64,000 nucleotides of DNA from JAAYCI01 sp964370045 (GTDB taxonomy: Bacteria; Bacillota; Clostridia; Oscillospirales; Ruminococcaceae), in assembly GCA_964370045.1 (NCBI GenBank), contig CAYJGZ010000004.1:1-64000 (forward strand), in the 5' to 3' direction. The position numbers and the translations under genes were made by a program. A model generated the notes under the pieces. That model searched no databases, was not told the origin of the DNA, and saw nothing but the letters and a program-made list of their open reading frames with translations. Position 1 is the stretch's first letter, and each line of letters begins with the position of its first letter. Of the stretch, positions 50,557 to 59,106 are shown piece after piece.

Positions 50557-50604
50557 ACAAAACCCCCCACAATCGGCTGGCTTTGCTGATTGTGGGGGCG
50601 TTTA
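50557..50604. terminator. Bidirectional terminator between MFS and glutamine synthetase genes
   Basis: CCCCCACAATC / GATTGTGGGGG with AAAA and TTT flanks, between convergent genes. Confidence 0.75.
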
Positions 50605-50618
50605 CATATTTTATGGTA

Positions 50619-52715
50619 TTACAGGTCGTACAGCAGTGCGGAGTAGTTGGGCTGTGGCCAGCGGTCCTCCGGTACTAAAAGCTCCAGTGCGTCACAGGCG
50701 GCACGAAGCTCGCAAAGCTCGTTTTTGAATATATCGTACATTCCCTTTGCGGCGTCGGGCGCACTGCACACGGTGCATACCCTGCTCATTGCCGAAGAAA
50801 GATTCTTCACCGCAACATCGCACGCATCTATGGCGGTGCACAGGTCTGCGCCGAGCTGCTTTGTGTAGGAGCAGCTCTGGCCCACCTGTGAGGTTATGCT
50901 TATTGTGTCGCAGACAAAGTTTAGCATCTCGCACGCAGAGGGCAAAAAGCTGCGCCGCGCCATCTCCAAAAGCGTCTTTGCGGCAATGCGGGTGGTTTTG
51001 GCGTAGCTGTCCAGCATTACCTCGTAGCGGCTGTGGCACTCGCCTCTTGAAAATACCTTGGTGCGCTCGAACATCGCCATGTTGTTCTCGTCCACAAAGG
51101 CGTGTGCCGCCTCGTACATTGTGGGAATGTCCGAAAGCCCTCTTTTTTCTGCCTCGGCGCGCCAGTCCTCCGAGTAGTTGTTGCCGTTGAAAATGCGCCT
51201 TTGGTGCTTTTCCCACACCTCGTGGATGATGGCGGCGATGGCGGCATCCTTATTTTCCGAGAGTGATTCTTCCAGCTTTAGCGCAAATTCACGCATCTTG
51301 GAGGCGACAGCGGCACACAGCACCGTGTTTGCCAGCCCTACACATTGGGAAGAGCCCACCATGCGGAACTCGAACTTGTTGCCGGTGAACGCAAAGGGAG
51401 AGGTGCGGTTGCGGTCGTTGTCGTCCTGCACGAGAAGCGGCAGGCTTTTCACGCCCATCAAAAGGTTGCCTCTGTTGCCCATTTCGTAAGCGTGGCCGTC
51501 CGAAAGGCTATTCAAAAGCTCGGTGAGTGCATCCCCTAAGAATATGGATATGATGGCAGGGGGTGCCTCGTGTCCGCCAAGGCGTAGGTCGTTGCCGGGG
51601 CAGGCGGCCGAAAGACGCACAAGGTCTGCGTATTCATCCACAGCGGCGATAACAGCACACAGCGTGAGCAAGAACGGACGGTTCTCTACAGGTGTGTCGC
51701 CCGGCTCCAGCAGGTTTACACCCTCGCTTGTTATGAGGCTCCAGTTGTTGTGCTTGCCACTGCCGTTTATGCCTGCGAACGGCTTTTCGTGCAAAAGACA
51801 CACAAAGCCGTGGCGCAGTGCCACCTTGCGCATAAGCTCCATGGTGATTTGGTTGTGGTCCAGCGCAACGTTTGCGCTGGCAAACACGCTCGCAAGCTCG
51901 TACTGTCCGGGTGCTACCTCGTTGTGCTCCGTCTTTGCGGGCACGCCTATGAGCCACAGCTCCTCGTCCAGCTCTCGCATGAAGTTGCGCACACGCTCGG
52001 AGATACTGCCGTAGTAGTGGTCCTCAAGCTCCTGACCCTTGGGCGGCTTTGCGCCTGCCAGCGTGTAGCCGCACACCTTTAGGTCAAGGCGCAGGTCCAT
52101 CTGCTCCTTGTCCACCAAAAAGTATTCCTGCTCCACACCCACTGTGGGCTTTACGCTTACTGTCTTTGTATCACCCATCGCACGCAACATGCGCAGCGAC
52201 TGCTTGTTTACAGCCTGCATACTGCGTAGCAGGGGTGTTTTTTGGTCCAGCGCCTCGCCGTTGTACGCGCAAAAGGCGGTGGGGATATACAGTGTTGTGC
52301 CCAGCACAAATGCGGGGGAGGTGGGGTCCCATGTGGTGTAGCCCCTTGCCTCGAAGGTGGTGCGCAGGCCGCCCGAAGGAAAGCTGGAGGCGTCGCTCTC
52401 GCCCTTGCTAAGCAGCTTGCCTGAAAACTTTATTATGGGCTCGCCTGCGTTTACTCCGTCGATAAAGCTATCATGCTTGCCGGAGGAAGCGCCCGTCATG
52501 GGGGTGAACCAGTGCACATAGTGGGTAGCGCCCCGCTCTATGGCCCACACACGCATGGCGTCCGCCACAATATCCGCCACCTGCGGGTCCCACGGCATGT
52601 GCTCGTCCCTTATTTTGCGCAGGCTTTCGTACACGTCTCTGGGTAGCCGCCGTAGCATGACACGGTCGTCAAAACAGTTGCTTCCAAAGCGGCTAAATGC
52701 GTTTGATTCAGACAA
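50619..52715 (-). CDS. glnN: Glutamine synthetase type III
   Basis: 698 residues, the usual GSIII length, forming dodecamers that make glutamine from glutamate, ammonia and ATP. Family motifs: N-terminal SESNAFSRFGSNCFDDRVM, HYVHWFTPMTG with HD and Glu ligands, VGVEQEYFLVD, NEVAPGQYELASVF, the ATP/glutamate region GINGSGKHNNWSL, and NRTSPFAFTGNKFEFRMVGSS. Start is TTG 52715 preceded by GGGAGG, which begins exactly at the family's MSESNAF; an upstream ATG frame to 52856 is an artefact. GSIII is typical of Bacteroidetes, cyanobacteria and Clostridia. Convergent with the MFS gene, divergent from murD. Confidence 0.95.
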   Translation of the reverse strand: MSESNAFSRFGSNCFDDRVMLRRLPRDVYESLRKIRDEHMPWDPQVADIVADAMRVWAIERGATHYVHWFTPMTGASSGKHDSFIDGVNAGEPIIKFSGKLLSKGESDASSFPSGGLRTTFEARGYTTWDPTSPAFVLGTTLYIPTAFCAYNGEALDQKTPLLRSMQAVNKQSLRMLRAMGDTKTVSVKPTVGVEQEYFLVDKEQMDLRLDLKVCGYTLAGAKPPKGQELEDHYYGSISERVRNFMRELDEELWLIGVPAKTEHNEVAPGQYELASVFASANVALDHNQITMELMRKVALRHGFVCLLHEKPFAGINGSGKHNNWSLITSEGVNLLEPGDTPVENRPFLLTLCAVIAAVDEYADLVRLSAACPGNDLRLGGHEAPPAIISIFLGDALTELLNSLSDGHAYEMGNRGNLLMGVKSLPLLVQDDNDRNRTSPFAFTGNKFEFRMVGSSQCVGLANTVLCAAVASKMREFALKLEESLSENKDAAIAAIIHEVWEKHQRRIFNGNNYSEDWRAEAEKRGLSDIPTMYEAAHAFVDENNMAMFERTKVFSRGECHSRYEVMLDSYAKTTRIAAKTLLEMARRSFLPSACEMLNFVCDTISITSQVGQSCSYTKQLGADLCTAIDACDVAVKNLSSAMSRVCTVCSAPDAAKGMYDIFKNELCELRAACDALELLVPEDRWPQPNYSALLYDL

Positions 52716-52865
52716 AACGATTCCTCCCTTAAAATCAGTATGCGGCAAAATGCACTCGCCTTGATTTTTGTAAATACCACATCGAAAAACACCGTGTGAT
52801 ATTACGTGAAACGACAAAATACCTATATATACTAACACGCAATAGCGCAAAATCACAAGGAAAAG

Positions 52866-52894
52866 TTGATGTTTTGCACAGCATTAGGTATAAT
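52866..52894 (+). promoter_or_regulatory. murD promoter
   Basis: TTGATG (52866-52871), 17 bp, TATAAT (52889-52894), 27 bp before the start codon. Confidence 0.7.
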
Positions 52895-52920
52895 ACACAA
52901 AGATATTGAGGGGGTGGAGT

Positions 52921-54294
52921 ATGTTTTTTGATACTTTGAGGGGTAAAACCGTAGCTTTCATAGGCGCAGGGGTGTCGCACAGAGAGCTTATACCCATGTT
53001 CGCAAAGGCGGGTGCACAGGTATGCCTGTGCGACAAAAGGCCGAGGGAGGACTTTGGGCAGTACGCAGGGGAGCTTTCGGCGCTTGGGGTAGAGCTTTTT
53101 TTGGGCGAGGATTACCTAAGCGGAATTTTTGGCAAGCAGATAATTATGCGCACGCCCGGCTTTGAATATTTCACACCCGAATTGCAGCAGGCTAAAAAAC
53201 AGGGCGCTCACATCACAAGCGAAATAGAGCTGTTTTTTGAGCACTGCTGTTGCCGCACGCTCGCCATCACAGGCAGTGACGGCAAAACCACCACCACCAG
53301 CCTTGTTGCGGCGATGTACGAGGCGGCAGGCAGGACGGTGCACCTTGGCGGCAACATAGGCAGGGCGCTTTTGCCCATAGTGGACAGCATTTCACAGGGC
53401 GACATTGCGGTGGTGGAGCTGTCCAGCTTTCAGCTAATATCCATGAGCACCTCGCCCGACATTGCGGTGGTGACAAACATCACGCCCAACCACCTTGACC
53501 ACCACAAGGACATGCAGGAGTATGTGGATGCAAAGCGCAACATACTGCTGCATCAAGGTGAAAACAGCGTGGCTGTGCTGGGCTATGAGAATGAAATTTC
53601 ACGCTCGCTACATGCCGATGTGAAGGGCGAGTGCCGATATTTTTCACGCCTGCGCAGTGTGGACAGCGGCGCATTTTTGGACGAAAACGGGATGCTTTGC
53701 ATTGCAAAAGAGGGCGAAGCAAAAAGCGTGGTGCACAAAAGCAGGGTGGCCTTGCGAGGAGAGCACAACATAGAAAACCTGCTGGCGGCTTTTGCGGCAG
53801 TGCGGGATGAAATACCCTGTGAGTGCATGACAAAAGTGGCAGAAACCTTCACGGGCGTGGAGCACCGCATAGAGCCGGTGCGCACGCTGAACGGCGTGCA
53901 GTGGTTCAACGATGCCATTGCCACAAGCCCTACACGCATGGTGGCAGGGCTGTGTGCGTTTGAGCAAAAGCTGGTGGTAATCGCAGGTGGATACGACAAA
54001 AAAGTGCCGTACGAGCCGATAGCACAGCAGGTGCTAAAGAGTGTAAGACTGCTTATTCTCACGGGACAAACGGCAAAGGACATAAAAAAAGCGATAACAC
54101 AGCATGAGGACTATGCTCAAAGCGGCATTGAAATAATTATGGCGGAGGACCTTGCACATGCGGTGAGCCTTGCACAGGAGCACACAAAGGCAGGGGATAT
54201 TGTCACGCTGTCGCCGGCATCTGCATCGTTTGATGCGTACCCGAACTTTGAGGCGAAGGGCAGGCACTACAAACAGCTGGTGATGGCGCTGTAG
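52921..54294 (+). CDS. murD: UDP-N-acetylmuramoylalanine--D-glutamate ligase
   Basis: 457-residue cytoplasmic Mur ligase adding D-Glu to UDP-MurNAc-L-Ala in peptidoglycan synthesis. N-terminal UDP-binding Rossmann-like domain (VAFIGAGVSHRELIPMFAKAG), central ATPase with P-loop ITGSDGKTTTTSLV, HLGGNIGRALL, ELSSFQL, and TNITPNHLDHHKDMQEYVDAKRNI (carbamylated Lys region), and C-terminal domain (FTGVEHRIEPVRTLNGVQWFNDAIATSP, IAGGYDKKVPYEP, LSPASASFDAYPNFEAKG). Start ATG 52921 with GAGGGGGTGGAG. It stands outside any visible dcw cell-wall cluster, sharing a strand with the next gene. Confidence 0.94.
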   Translation: MFFDTLRGKTVAFIGAGVSHRELIPMFAKAGAQVCLCDKRPREDFGQYAGELSALGVELFLGEDYLSGIFGKQIIMRTPGFEYFTPELQQAKKQGAHITSEIELFFEHCCCRTLAITGSDGKTTTTSLVAAMYEAAGRTVHLGGNIGRALLPIVDSISQGDIAVVELSSFQLISMSTSPDIAVVTNITPNHLDHHKDMQEYVDAKRNILLHQGENSVAVLGYENEISRSLHADVKGECRYFSRLRSVDSGAFLDENGMLCIAKEGEAKSVVHKSRVALRGEHNIENLLAAFAAVRDEIPCECMTKVAETFTGVEHRIEPVRTLNGVQWFNDAIATSPTRMVAGLCAFEQKLVVIAGGYDKKVPYEPIAQQVLKSVRLLILTGQTAKDIKKAITQHEDYAQSGIEIIMAEDLAHAVSLAQEHTKAGDIVTLSPASASFDAYPNFEAKGRHYKQLVMAL

Positions 54295-54390
54295 CAAAGA
54301 GACTTGCGGCGAAACTTTAGAGAAAAGCGAGTACCGCAACATGCGCACGCAAAAATATACACTCAAAAGCAAAGAAAGAGGAAGGGCAGC

Positions 54391-55641
54391 TTGATAGAAA
54401 AATATTTTGACATACCGCAGAATCTTTTGGACGCAGATGCGGCGGTGATGCGGCAGGTGCAGGAGAGATTTGCCGCTGTGGACAGCATAAAAGAGCAAAA
54501 CCAGTGGAAGATGCTAAGGGCGTTCATGCAGTGCGGTATTGCGGCAAATCACCTTTCGGGCAGTAGCGGCTACGGCTACGACGACGCGGGGCGCATGCGG
54601 CTGGAGGAGGTGTTCGCAAAGGTCACCGGCAGTGAGGAGGCGCTGGTGCGGCATCACTTTATGAGCGGCACGCACGCCATAGCGGTGGCGCTTTTTGGCC
54701 TGCTTCGCCCGGGCCAGCACATGCTGTGTGCGAGCGGTATACCCTACGACACCCTGCACGGGGTGATAGGCATTGGCAAGGGCGATGTGAGCGGCTCGCT
54801 GGCGGATTTTGGCATAGGCTACCGACAGTTAGAGCTGTGCGAGGATGGCGGCATGGACATACCGCAGATAAAGCACCACGCAAAGGATGCGGCTATGCTC
54901 TACTTGCAGCGAAGCCGTGGATATGCGCTTAGAAAAACGCTGAGCCTTGCGGACATACAAAGTGCGTCGCAGGCGGCGAAAGAGGTAAACCCCGACATTG
55001 TGGTGCTGGTGGACAACTGCTACGGCGAGTTTGTGTGTGCACAGGAGCCGACATCCTACGGCGCGGATATAATCGTTGGCTCAATGATAAAAAACCCGGG
55101 CGGCGGCATTGCGCCCACAGGTGGATATATCGCAGGCAGGGCAAAATATGTAAACATGTGCGCACAGCGGCTTTCAGCACCGGGCGTGGGCGCAGAGGTG
55201 GGTTGCACCCCCGGCGAAGTGATGCGCCAGATGTATTTGGGGCTTTACTTTGCGCCTGAGATTACGGCGCAGGCGATAAAGAGCGCCGTGTACGCATCGG
55301 CGCTGTTTGAACAGCTTGGGTATGAGGTATCGCCACGCTATTGCGAAGAGCGCAGCGATATAATCACCGCCATAAAAATGTGCACCGCCGAAAAATTGCA
55401 GGCACTGTGCGTTGCGGTACAGCACCACAGCCCCGTGGACGCACACCTCACCCCCGTGCCCTGGCCCATGCCCGGCTACGACTGCGATGTTATCATGGCG
55501 AGCGGCTCGTTCACGCTGGGCAGTAGCATAGAGCTTTCGTGCGACGCGCCACTGCGAGAGCCGTACACGGCGTTTTTGCAGGGCGGGCTGAACTTCGCCG
55601 CAAGCCGCGCGGCGCTACTTTGTGCGGCGGCGGGGCTGTGA
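54391..55641 (+). CDS. Methionine gamma-lyase-family (YnbB/aluminium-resistance-like) PLP protein
   Basis: 416 residues, PLP fold type I of the family annotated methionine gamma-lyase-like or aluminium resistance protein. Key pieces: VRHHFMSGTHAIAVALFGLLRPG (cofactor phosphate loop), SGIPYDTLHGVIG, VVLVDNCYGEFVCAQEP (Asp for pyridine N), and the Schiff-base Lys in ADIIVGSMIKNPGGGIAPTGGYIAG. Its usual genome partners are near hfq/glnA/miaA in Firmicutes; here glnN lies two genes away. Start TTG 54391 after GAGGAAGGG, giving the family's IEKYFDIPQ opening; an upstream TTG at 54304 lacks support. True reaction uncertain. Confidence 0.85.
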   Translation: MIEKYFDIPQNLLDADAAVMRQVQERFAAVDSIKEQNQWKMLRAFMQCGIAANHLSGSSGYGYDDAGRMRLEEVFAKVTGSEEALVRHHFMSGTHAIAVALFGLLRPGQHMLCASGIPYDTLHGVIGIGKGDVSGSLADFGIGYRQLELCEDGGMDIPQIKHHAKDAAMLYLQRSRGYALRKTLSLADIQSASQAAKEVNPDIVVLVDNCYGEFVCAQEPTSYGADIIVGSMIKNPGGGIAPTGGYIAGRAKYVNMCAQRLSAPGVGAEVGCTPGEVMRQMYLGLYFAPEITAQAIKSAVYASALFEQLGYEVSPRYCEERSDIITAIKMCTAEKLQALCVAVQHHSPVDAHLTPVPWPMPGYDCDVIMASGSFTLGSSIELSCDAPLREPYTAFLQGGLNFAASRAALLCAAAGL

Positions 55642-55684
55642 AATACATTGTAACATCAGGATAAAGCAATGAAATACAGTGTTT

Positions 55685-55800
55685 GGGTGTGGACAAAACA
55701 TTAGGTATGTTTTTTTGTATACCTCCCCGCCGTAGGGGGTATACTGCTTTATTCTTGCGCATAGCGTATTCTATAATTACCCCTATATGTGTTCACTTGC
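55685..55800 (-). repeat. Family A element, copy R14
   Basis: Left end GGGTGTGGACAAAACATTAGG, shortened to GTATACC...GGTATAC at the centre (CTCCCCGCCGTAGGGG), long arm on the right (TTCTTGCGCATAGCGTATTC), right end ATGTGTTCACTTGC. No clear direct repeat at the flanks. Confidence 0.85.
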
Positions 55801-55822
55801 GAAAATATACTACTTCAAATAG

Positions 55823-55870
55823 AAAACCGCTTACAAAAGGCATTGGGTGTGCCGGTTGTAAGCGGTTTTT
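55823..55870. terminator. Bidirectional terminator
   Basis: AAAACCGCTTACAA / TTGTAAGCGGTTTTT, between the methionine gamma-lyase-family gene and the convergent lacI-type gene. Confidence 0.85.
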
Positions 55871-55906
55871 GCTGTGAAAATCAAGTAGAATAAGCGACAA
55901 ATCGCA

Positions 55907-56914
55907 CTACGTAGTTTTGCGCACTATAAGCTCGGGGTGTATCACACGGGAGATAGTGTTTGTGTAGTTTTCGGGGGAAGAAATCATGTTTATAAGCATT
56001 TCAGCGCCCCAGCTTCCCATGTTGAAACTGGCTTGCCTTATGGTAGTGAGAGGCCTTTCCAAAAAAGATGCAATGGATATGTCGTCGTAGCCAACAACGC
56101 TGACATCTTCCGGAGTGGACAGCCCCGCATTGCGAATGGCGTGTAGCACCCCTATGGCAATGGTGTCATTAAAGCAGAATATGCCGTAAGGAGGCGAACA
56201 CCTTAGCGAAATCTCCAAAAAAGCATCGTAGCCGTCCTGTGTGGAAAGCCCCGAGTTTAGCACATAGCGCTCCTCGAATGGAAGGTGGTTTAATTGAAGC
56301 GCTTTTTTGTAACCTTTCAGGCGATTGACAGATGGCGCTTGCTCGGCAGGGCCGTTTATGAAAAGAACTTTCTTGCACCCTCGCTCAACCAGATGGTTCG
56401 TAGCAATGAAAGCACCCTCTATGTCGTCGTTAGCTATAAAATTGTACGAAAAGTCACGAGCATCATGGCGTGCTAAAATGAATAATTTTGTGGTAACGTT
56501 TTCATAATTGGGCAAATGAATCGGCAGTGCAATTATTCCATCAGCAGAAAATTCATTTGCAGTTTGAATGGCTTTTATTTCCTGCTCAGGGCTTTCGTTG
56601 GTGTTGATAATACTTATCTGATATCCGTTATCCCTTGCCACCTGCTCTATTCCTTGAATCAAATCGGTGTGGAATAGATTGCTTATATCGGGAATAAGTA
56701 CCATAAGCATGTTTGTTTTTTGCATACGAAGAGAGCGAGCCGCCATGTTTGGGCTGTAGCCCATATTTTTGGCGATGCTTTGGATATGCAATTTAGTCTG
56801 GCTGTTGATATAGCCGTCATTGCGCAGCGCTCGGCTCACAGTACTGAGCGAAACGTTGGCTTCGCGGGCAATGTCCTTCAATGTGGTCACTTTTGAGTGT
56901 TTTATGTGAATCAT
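55907..56914 (-). CDS. LacI/GalR family transcriptional repressor
   Basis: 335 residues. N-terminal helix-turn-helix TTLKDIAREANVSLSTVSRALRNDGYINSQTKLHIQSIAKNMGYSPNMAARSLRMQKT with hinge helix; C-terminal periplasmic-binding-protein-like sugar domain (LMVLIPDISNLFHTDLIQGIEQVARDNGY, VLFINGPAEQAPSVNRLKGYKKAL, GIFCFNDTIAIGVLHAIRNAGL, VVGYDDISIASFLERPLTTIRQ). The ATG at 56914 directly abuts AAAGG, an unusually short spacing, so the true start may differ by a few codons. Divergent from the sugar ABC operon, whose promoter carries a LacI-type operator; its ligand is probably that sugar. Confidence 0.92.
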   Translation of the reverse strand: MIHIKHSKVTTLKDIAREANVSLSTVSRALRNDGYINSQTKLHIQSIAKNMGYSPNMAARSLRMQKTNMLMVLIPDISNLFHTDLIQGIEQVARDNGYQISIINTNESPEQEIKAIQTANEFSADGIIALPIHLPNYENVTTKLFILARHDARDFSYNFIANDDIEGAFIATNHLVERGCKKVLFINGPAEQAPSVNRLKGYKKALQLNHLPFEERYVLNSGLSTQDGYDAFLEISLRCSPPYGIFCFNDTIAIGVLHAIRNAGLSTPEDVSVVGYDDISIASFLERPLTTIRQASFNMGSWGAEMLINMISSPENYTNTISRVIHPELIVRKTT

Positions 56915-56970
56915 CCTTTAATTTATGACATGTAGTCAACGAAAAAACGATTGCATAAATAAGTAAAATT

Positions 56971-57000
56971 AGCATAGCATCAAAAAGCGAAAATTGTCAA
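56971..57000 (-). promoter_or_regulatory. Promoter of lacI-type gene
   Basis: Minus strand TTGACA (57000-56995), 18 bp, TATGCT (56976-56971). Confidence 0.6.
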
Positions 57001-57182
57001 TTAGCACAATGAACAATATTTTTTGTGAGACTGTGTATATATTAAATATAGCTTAGCTACAATAGATATATTTTAATTGTGGCAAGATTCACCACATTTC
57101 GGAGAAATATGGTGAATTTTTACTTTTTGCGCAAAAAAATGGGATATATGCTGTGCAAAAGGCAAAATTGATGAAAATAGTA

Positions 57183-57211
57183 TTGACTTTGAGAAAAAAA
57201 GTATGTACTAT
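57183..57211 (+). promoter_or_regulatory. Promoter of sugar ABC operon
   Basis: TTGACT (57183-57188), 17 bp, TACTAT (57206-57211); leader of about 310 nt before the binding-protein gene. Nothing else convincing is seen in the leader apart from the operator and a weak hairpin CGGATT/AGTCCG with a T run near 57440-57460. Confidence 0.65.
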
Positions 57212-57224
57212 ATGAATTACAGTA

Positions 57225-57240
57225 ACGAAAACGTTTGCGT
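57225..57240 (+). promoter_or_regulatory. LacI-type operator
   Basis: ACGAAAAC|GTTTGCGT, a 16-bp dyad with the central CG step typical of LacI/GalR sites (7 of 8 symmetric positions), placed just after the transcription start, where binding would block initiation. The adjacent LacI-family repressor is the obvious ligand; CcpA is an alternative. Confidence 0.7.
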
Positions 57241-57529
57241 AAATCTCGTTAATAGTTGCTACGTTATAGAGAAAAGATTGAACAAATGCTATCTATTATC
57301 GGGATGCTACACAGTAGTGAGCTATATGCTTGTGAATATTACAGGTGTCCCGTATTTACAGATTTTGCACAGTGACAATGGTATTAGTTAAGTGTAGTGG
57401 TTAAAGCCCGTGGTACGGCGAGAGGAATGCTCGGCGAACTCGGATTTTAATAGTCCGTTTTTCCAAAAGGCACAAAGGCATGACACAACAAAAAAGTTTG
57501 CACAATCAGAGAGGAGTTTGAAGGGACTT

Positions 57530-58621
57530 ATGAAAAAGGCAAAATTGGTTAGTTTGATGATTTCGGCAATTATGGTAGTATCTATGCTCGCAGCATGTGG
57601 CGGTGGGGACGCAAGTTCCTCTACGGCGCCGGCACCCGCAAGTGAAAGCACAGCGGCGGCTTCTTCGATGCCTGCATCCGAAGCAGATGAGTCCATGGCG
57701 GACTCCTCCATGCCGGCGGCGGAAGATGAGTATCTTATAGGCTACACTTCCACAGACATGACAGACCCGTTTGTTATTGCGAACAACGTCGGCGTTTTTG
57801 CGGCGGCAATGGACCTTGGCGCTCAGCTGATTGTTGCTGATGCGGCAAACGACGTGGGCACACAGCTGGCAGACATGGAAAACATGGTAACCCAGGGCGT
57901 TCAGGCTATCATCATCACCGCAAGTGACACAAACAGCGCAGACGCTTACCACGCTATCACTCAGGCTGCGGGCATTCCGCTTATTGCGATGAACCGTGAC
58001 ATCGGCGAAAGCTGTGAGGGCTGGGTAGGCGCAGACTCTACCGAAGCGGCCGCAGAGATGGCACAAATCATCATCGACGAAATCGGTGGCAGTGGCAACG
58101 TGGCACACCTTGAGGGAATTCTCGGCCAGACCACAAACAACGACCGTACAAATGCTGTTCTGGGCGTTTTGGAAGAAAACCCCGACGTGGTACGTGTACG
58201 TACCGAGGCTGCCGACTGGAACCGCACAAACGCACTTGAAAAAGTGGAAACATGGATTCAGGCAGGCGAGACCATCAACGGCGTTATCGCAAACTCGGAC
58301 GAGATGGCTATGGGCGCTATGATAGCTTTTGAAAACGCAGGTATGCTGGACGGCGTTGCCATCGGCGGTATCGACGGCTCTCGTGTGGTTATCGACGAGG
58401 TAAAAGCGGGCACCATCACCGTTACAATGTCCACAAGCACATTTGATATGGGCTATGAGTCGGTTGTTATGGCTATTGATTACATAAACGGCGACGCAAC
58501 AGAGTACGAGCGCCGCAACATCCCCTACGAGGCAGTTACCTCCGAAAACGTGGATGACTTCCTTGCAGAGCTTGAGCGCATTGAGAACCTCGGCATCGAC
58601 GGCTCCAACTACACGGGGTAA
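57530..58621 (+). CDS. Sugar ABC transporter substrate-binding lipoprotein (RbsB-like)
   Basis: 363 residues. Signal peptide MKKAKLVSLMISAIMVVSML with lipobox LAAC, then a Ser/Ala/Glu-rich linker of about 45 residues, then a type I periplasmic binding protein fold of the ribose/galactose class: YLIGYTSTDMTDPFVIANNVGVFAAAMDLGAQLIVADAANDVGTQLADMENMVTQGVQAIIITASD, IPLIAMNRDIG, GNVAHLEGILGQTTNNDRTNAV, GVIANSDEMAMGAMIAFENAG, VAIGGIDGSRVVIDEVKAG. Ligand unknown. ATG 57530 after GAAGGG; the open frame runs further up without a start signal. Followed by a strong hairpin before the ATPase gene, probably raising its mRNA level. Confidence 0.93.
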   Translation: MKKAKLVSLMISAIMVVSMLAACGGGDASSSTAPAPASESTAAASSMPASEADESMADSSMPAAEDEYLIGYTSTDMTDPFVIANNVGVFAAAMDLGAQLIVADAANDVGTQLADMENMVTQGVQAIIITASDTNSADAYHAITQAAGIPLIAMNRDIGESCEGWVGADSTEAAAEMAQIIIDEIGGSGNVAHLEGILGQTTNNDRTNAVLGVLEENPDVVRVRTEAADWNRTNALEKVETWIQAGETINGVIANSDEMAMGAMIAFENAGMLDGVAIGGIDGSRVVIDEVKAGTITVTMSTSTFDMGYESVVMAIDYINGDATEYERRNIPYEAVTSENVDDFLAELERIENLGIDGSNYTG

Positions 58622-58642
58622 TCACACAGCGATATAAAAAAA

Positions 58643-58713
58643 GGATGCGCATTGCAAAGGGCACACTGTGCCTTCACCGTCCAAAGGGGTTTGCCCTTTG
58701 GGCGGTGGCATCC
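58643..58713 (+). other. Intercistronic hairpin after binding-protein gene
   Basis: CACCGTCCAAAGGG (58675-58688) pairs with CCCTTTGGGCGGTG (58694-58707); an outer GGATGC/GCATCC pair (58643-58648, 58708-58713) encloses it together with a small GGCACA/TGTGCC hairpin. No T tract follows, so it looks like a 3' stabiliser or processing structure rather than a terminator. Confidence 0.6.
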
Positions 58714-58801
58714 ACCAAAAATGTGTTCGCAGGAAGGTATTCTTTTTTTGCAGTGCCGCTCGCAGAGTAAATGTGTATAGCGGCGCTGCCGGGCAAAATG
58801 C

Positions 58802-58924
58802 CACAGTGACATATAGAGTTGGTTTAGATACAAAGCTACTGCACAATTAACACAAAAGCGGTATATCCACCGCCTGCGGCGGTGGATATACCAAAAAACT
58901 AAACCTACTCTTTTGTCCAAAACC
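58802..58924 (+). repeat. Family A element, copy R15
   Basis: Left part GTGACATATAGAG and GGTTTAGAT, perfect central stem GGTATATCCACCGCC-TGC- with complement (58860-58892), right arm AAAAAACTAAACC, right end CTTTTGTCC. Probable flanks CAAAATGC (58794-58801) / TAAAATAC (58925-58932), 6 of 8. It lies within the sugar operon between the binding protein and ATPase genes. Confidence 0.85.
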
Positions 58925-59106
58925 TAAAATACCGCAGGACTGCGGTGTATGTGTGGTGTGTGTATTGCACAGAAAAAGGATGTTTTGGAAAAACGGGAAA
59001 TTCCTGCGGATGCTCTTTTTGTGCGATTTTTTAAGGGAATAACGAGTGAAAAAGCACGATTGTATGCGGTTATTGAAACTGTGAGACAAACGGCGGGGTA
59101 AGCAAT

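Noticed and set aside
52716..52856. N-terminal extension of glutamine synthetase III by 47 residues
   Set aside because: GGGAGG precedes the TTG at 52715, which starts the conserved SESNAF; the extension has no family counterpart.
57203..57391. 62-codon frame in the leader of the sugar operon
   Set aside because: It would start inside the promoter and span the operator; no ribosome binding site.
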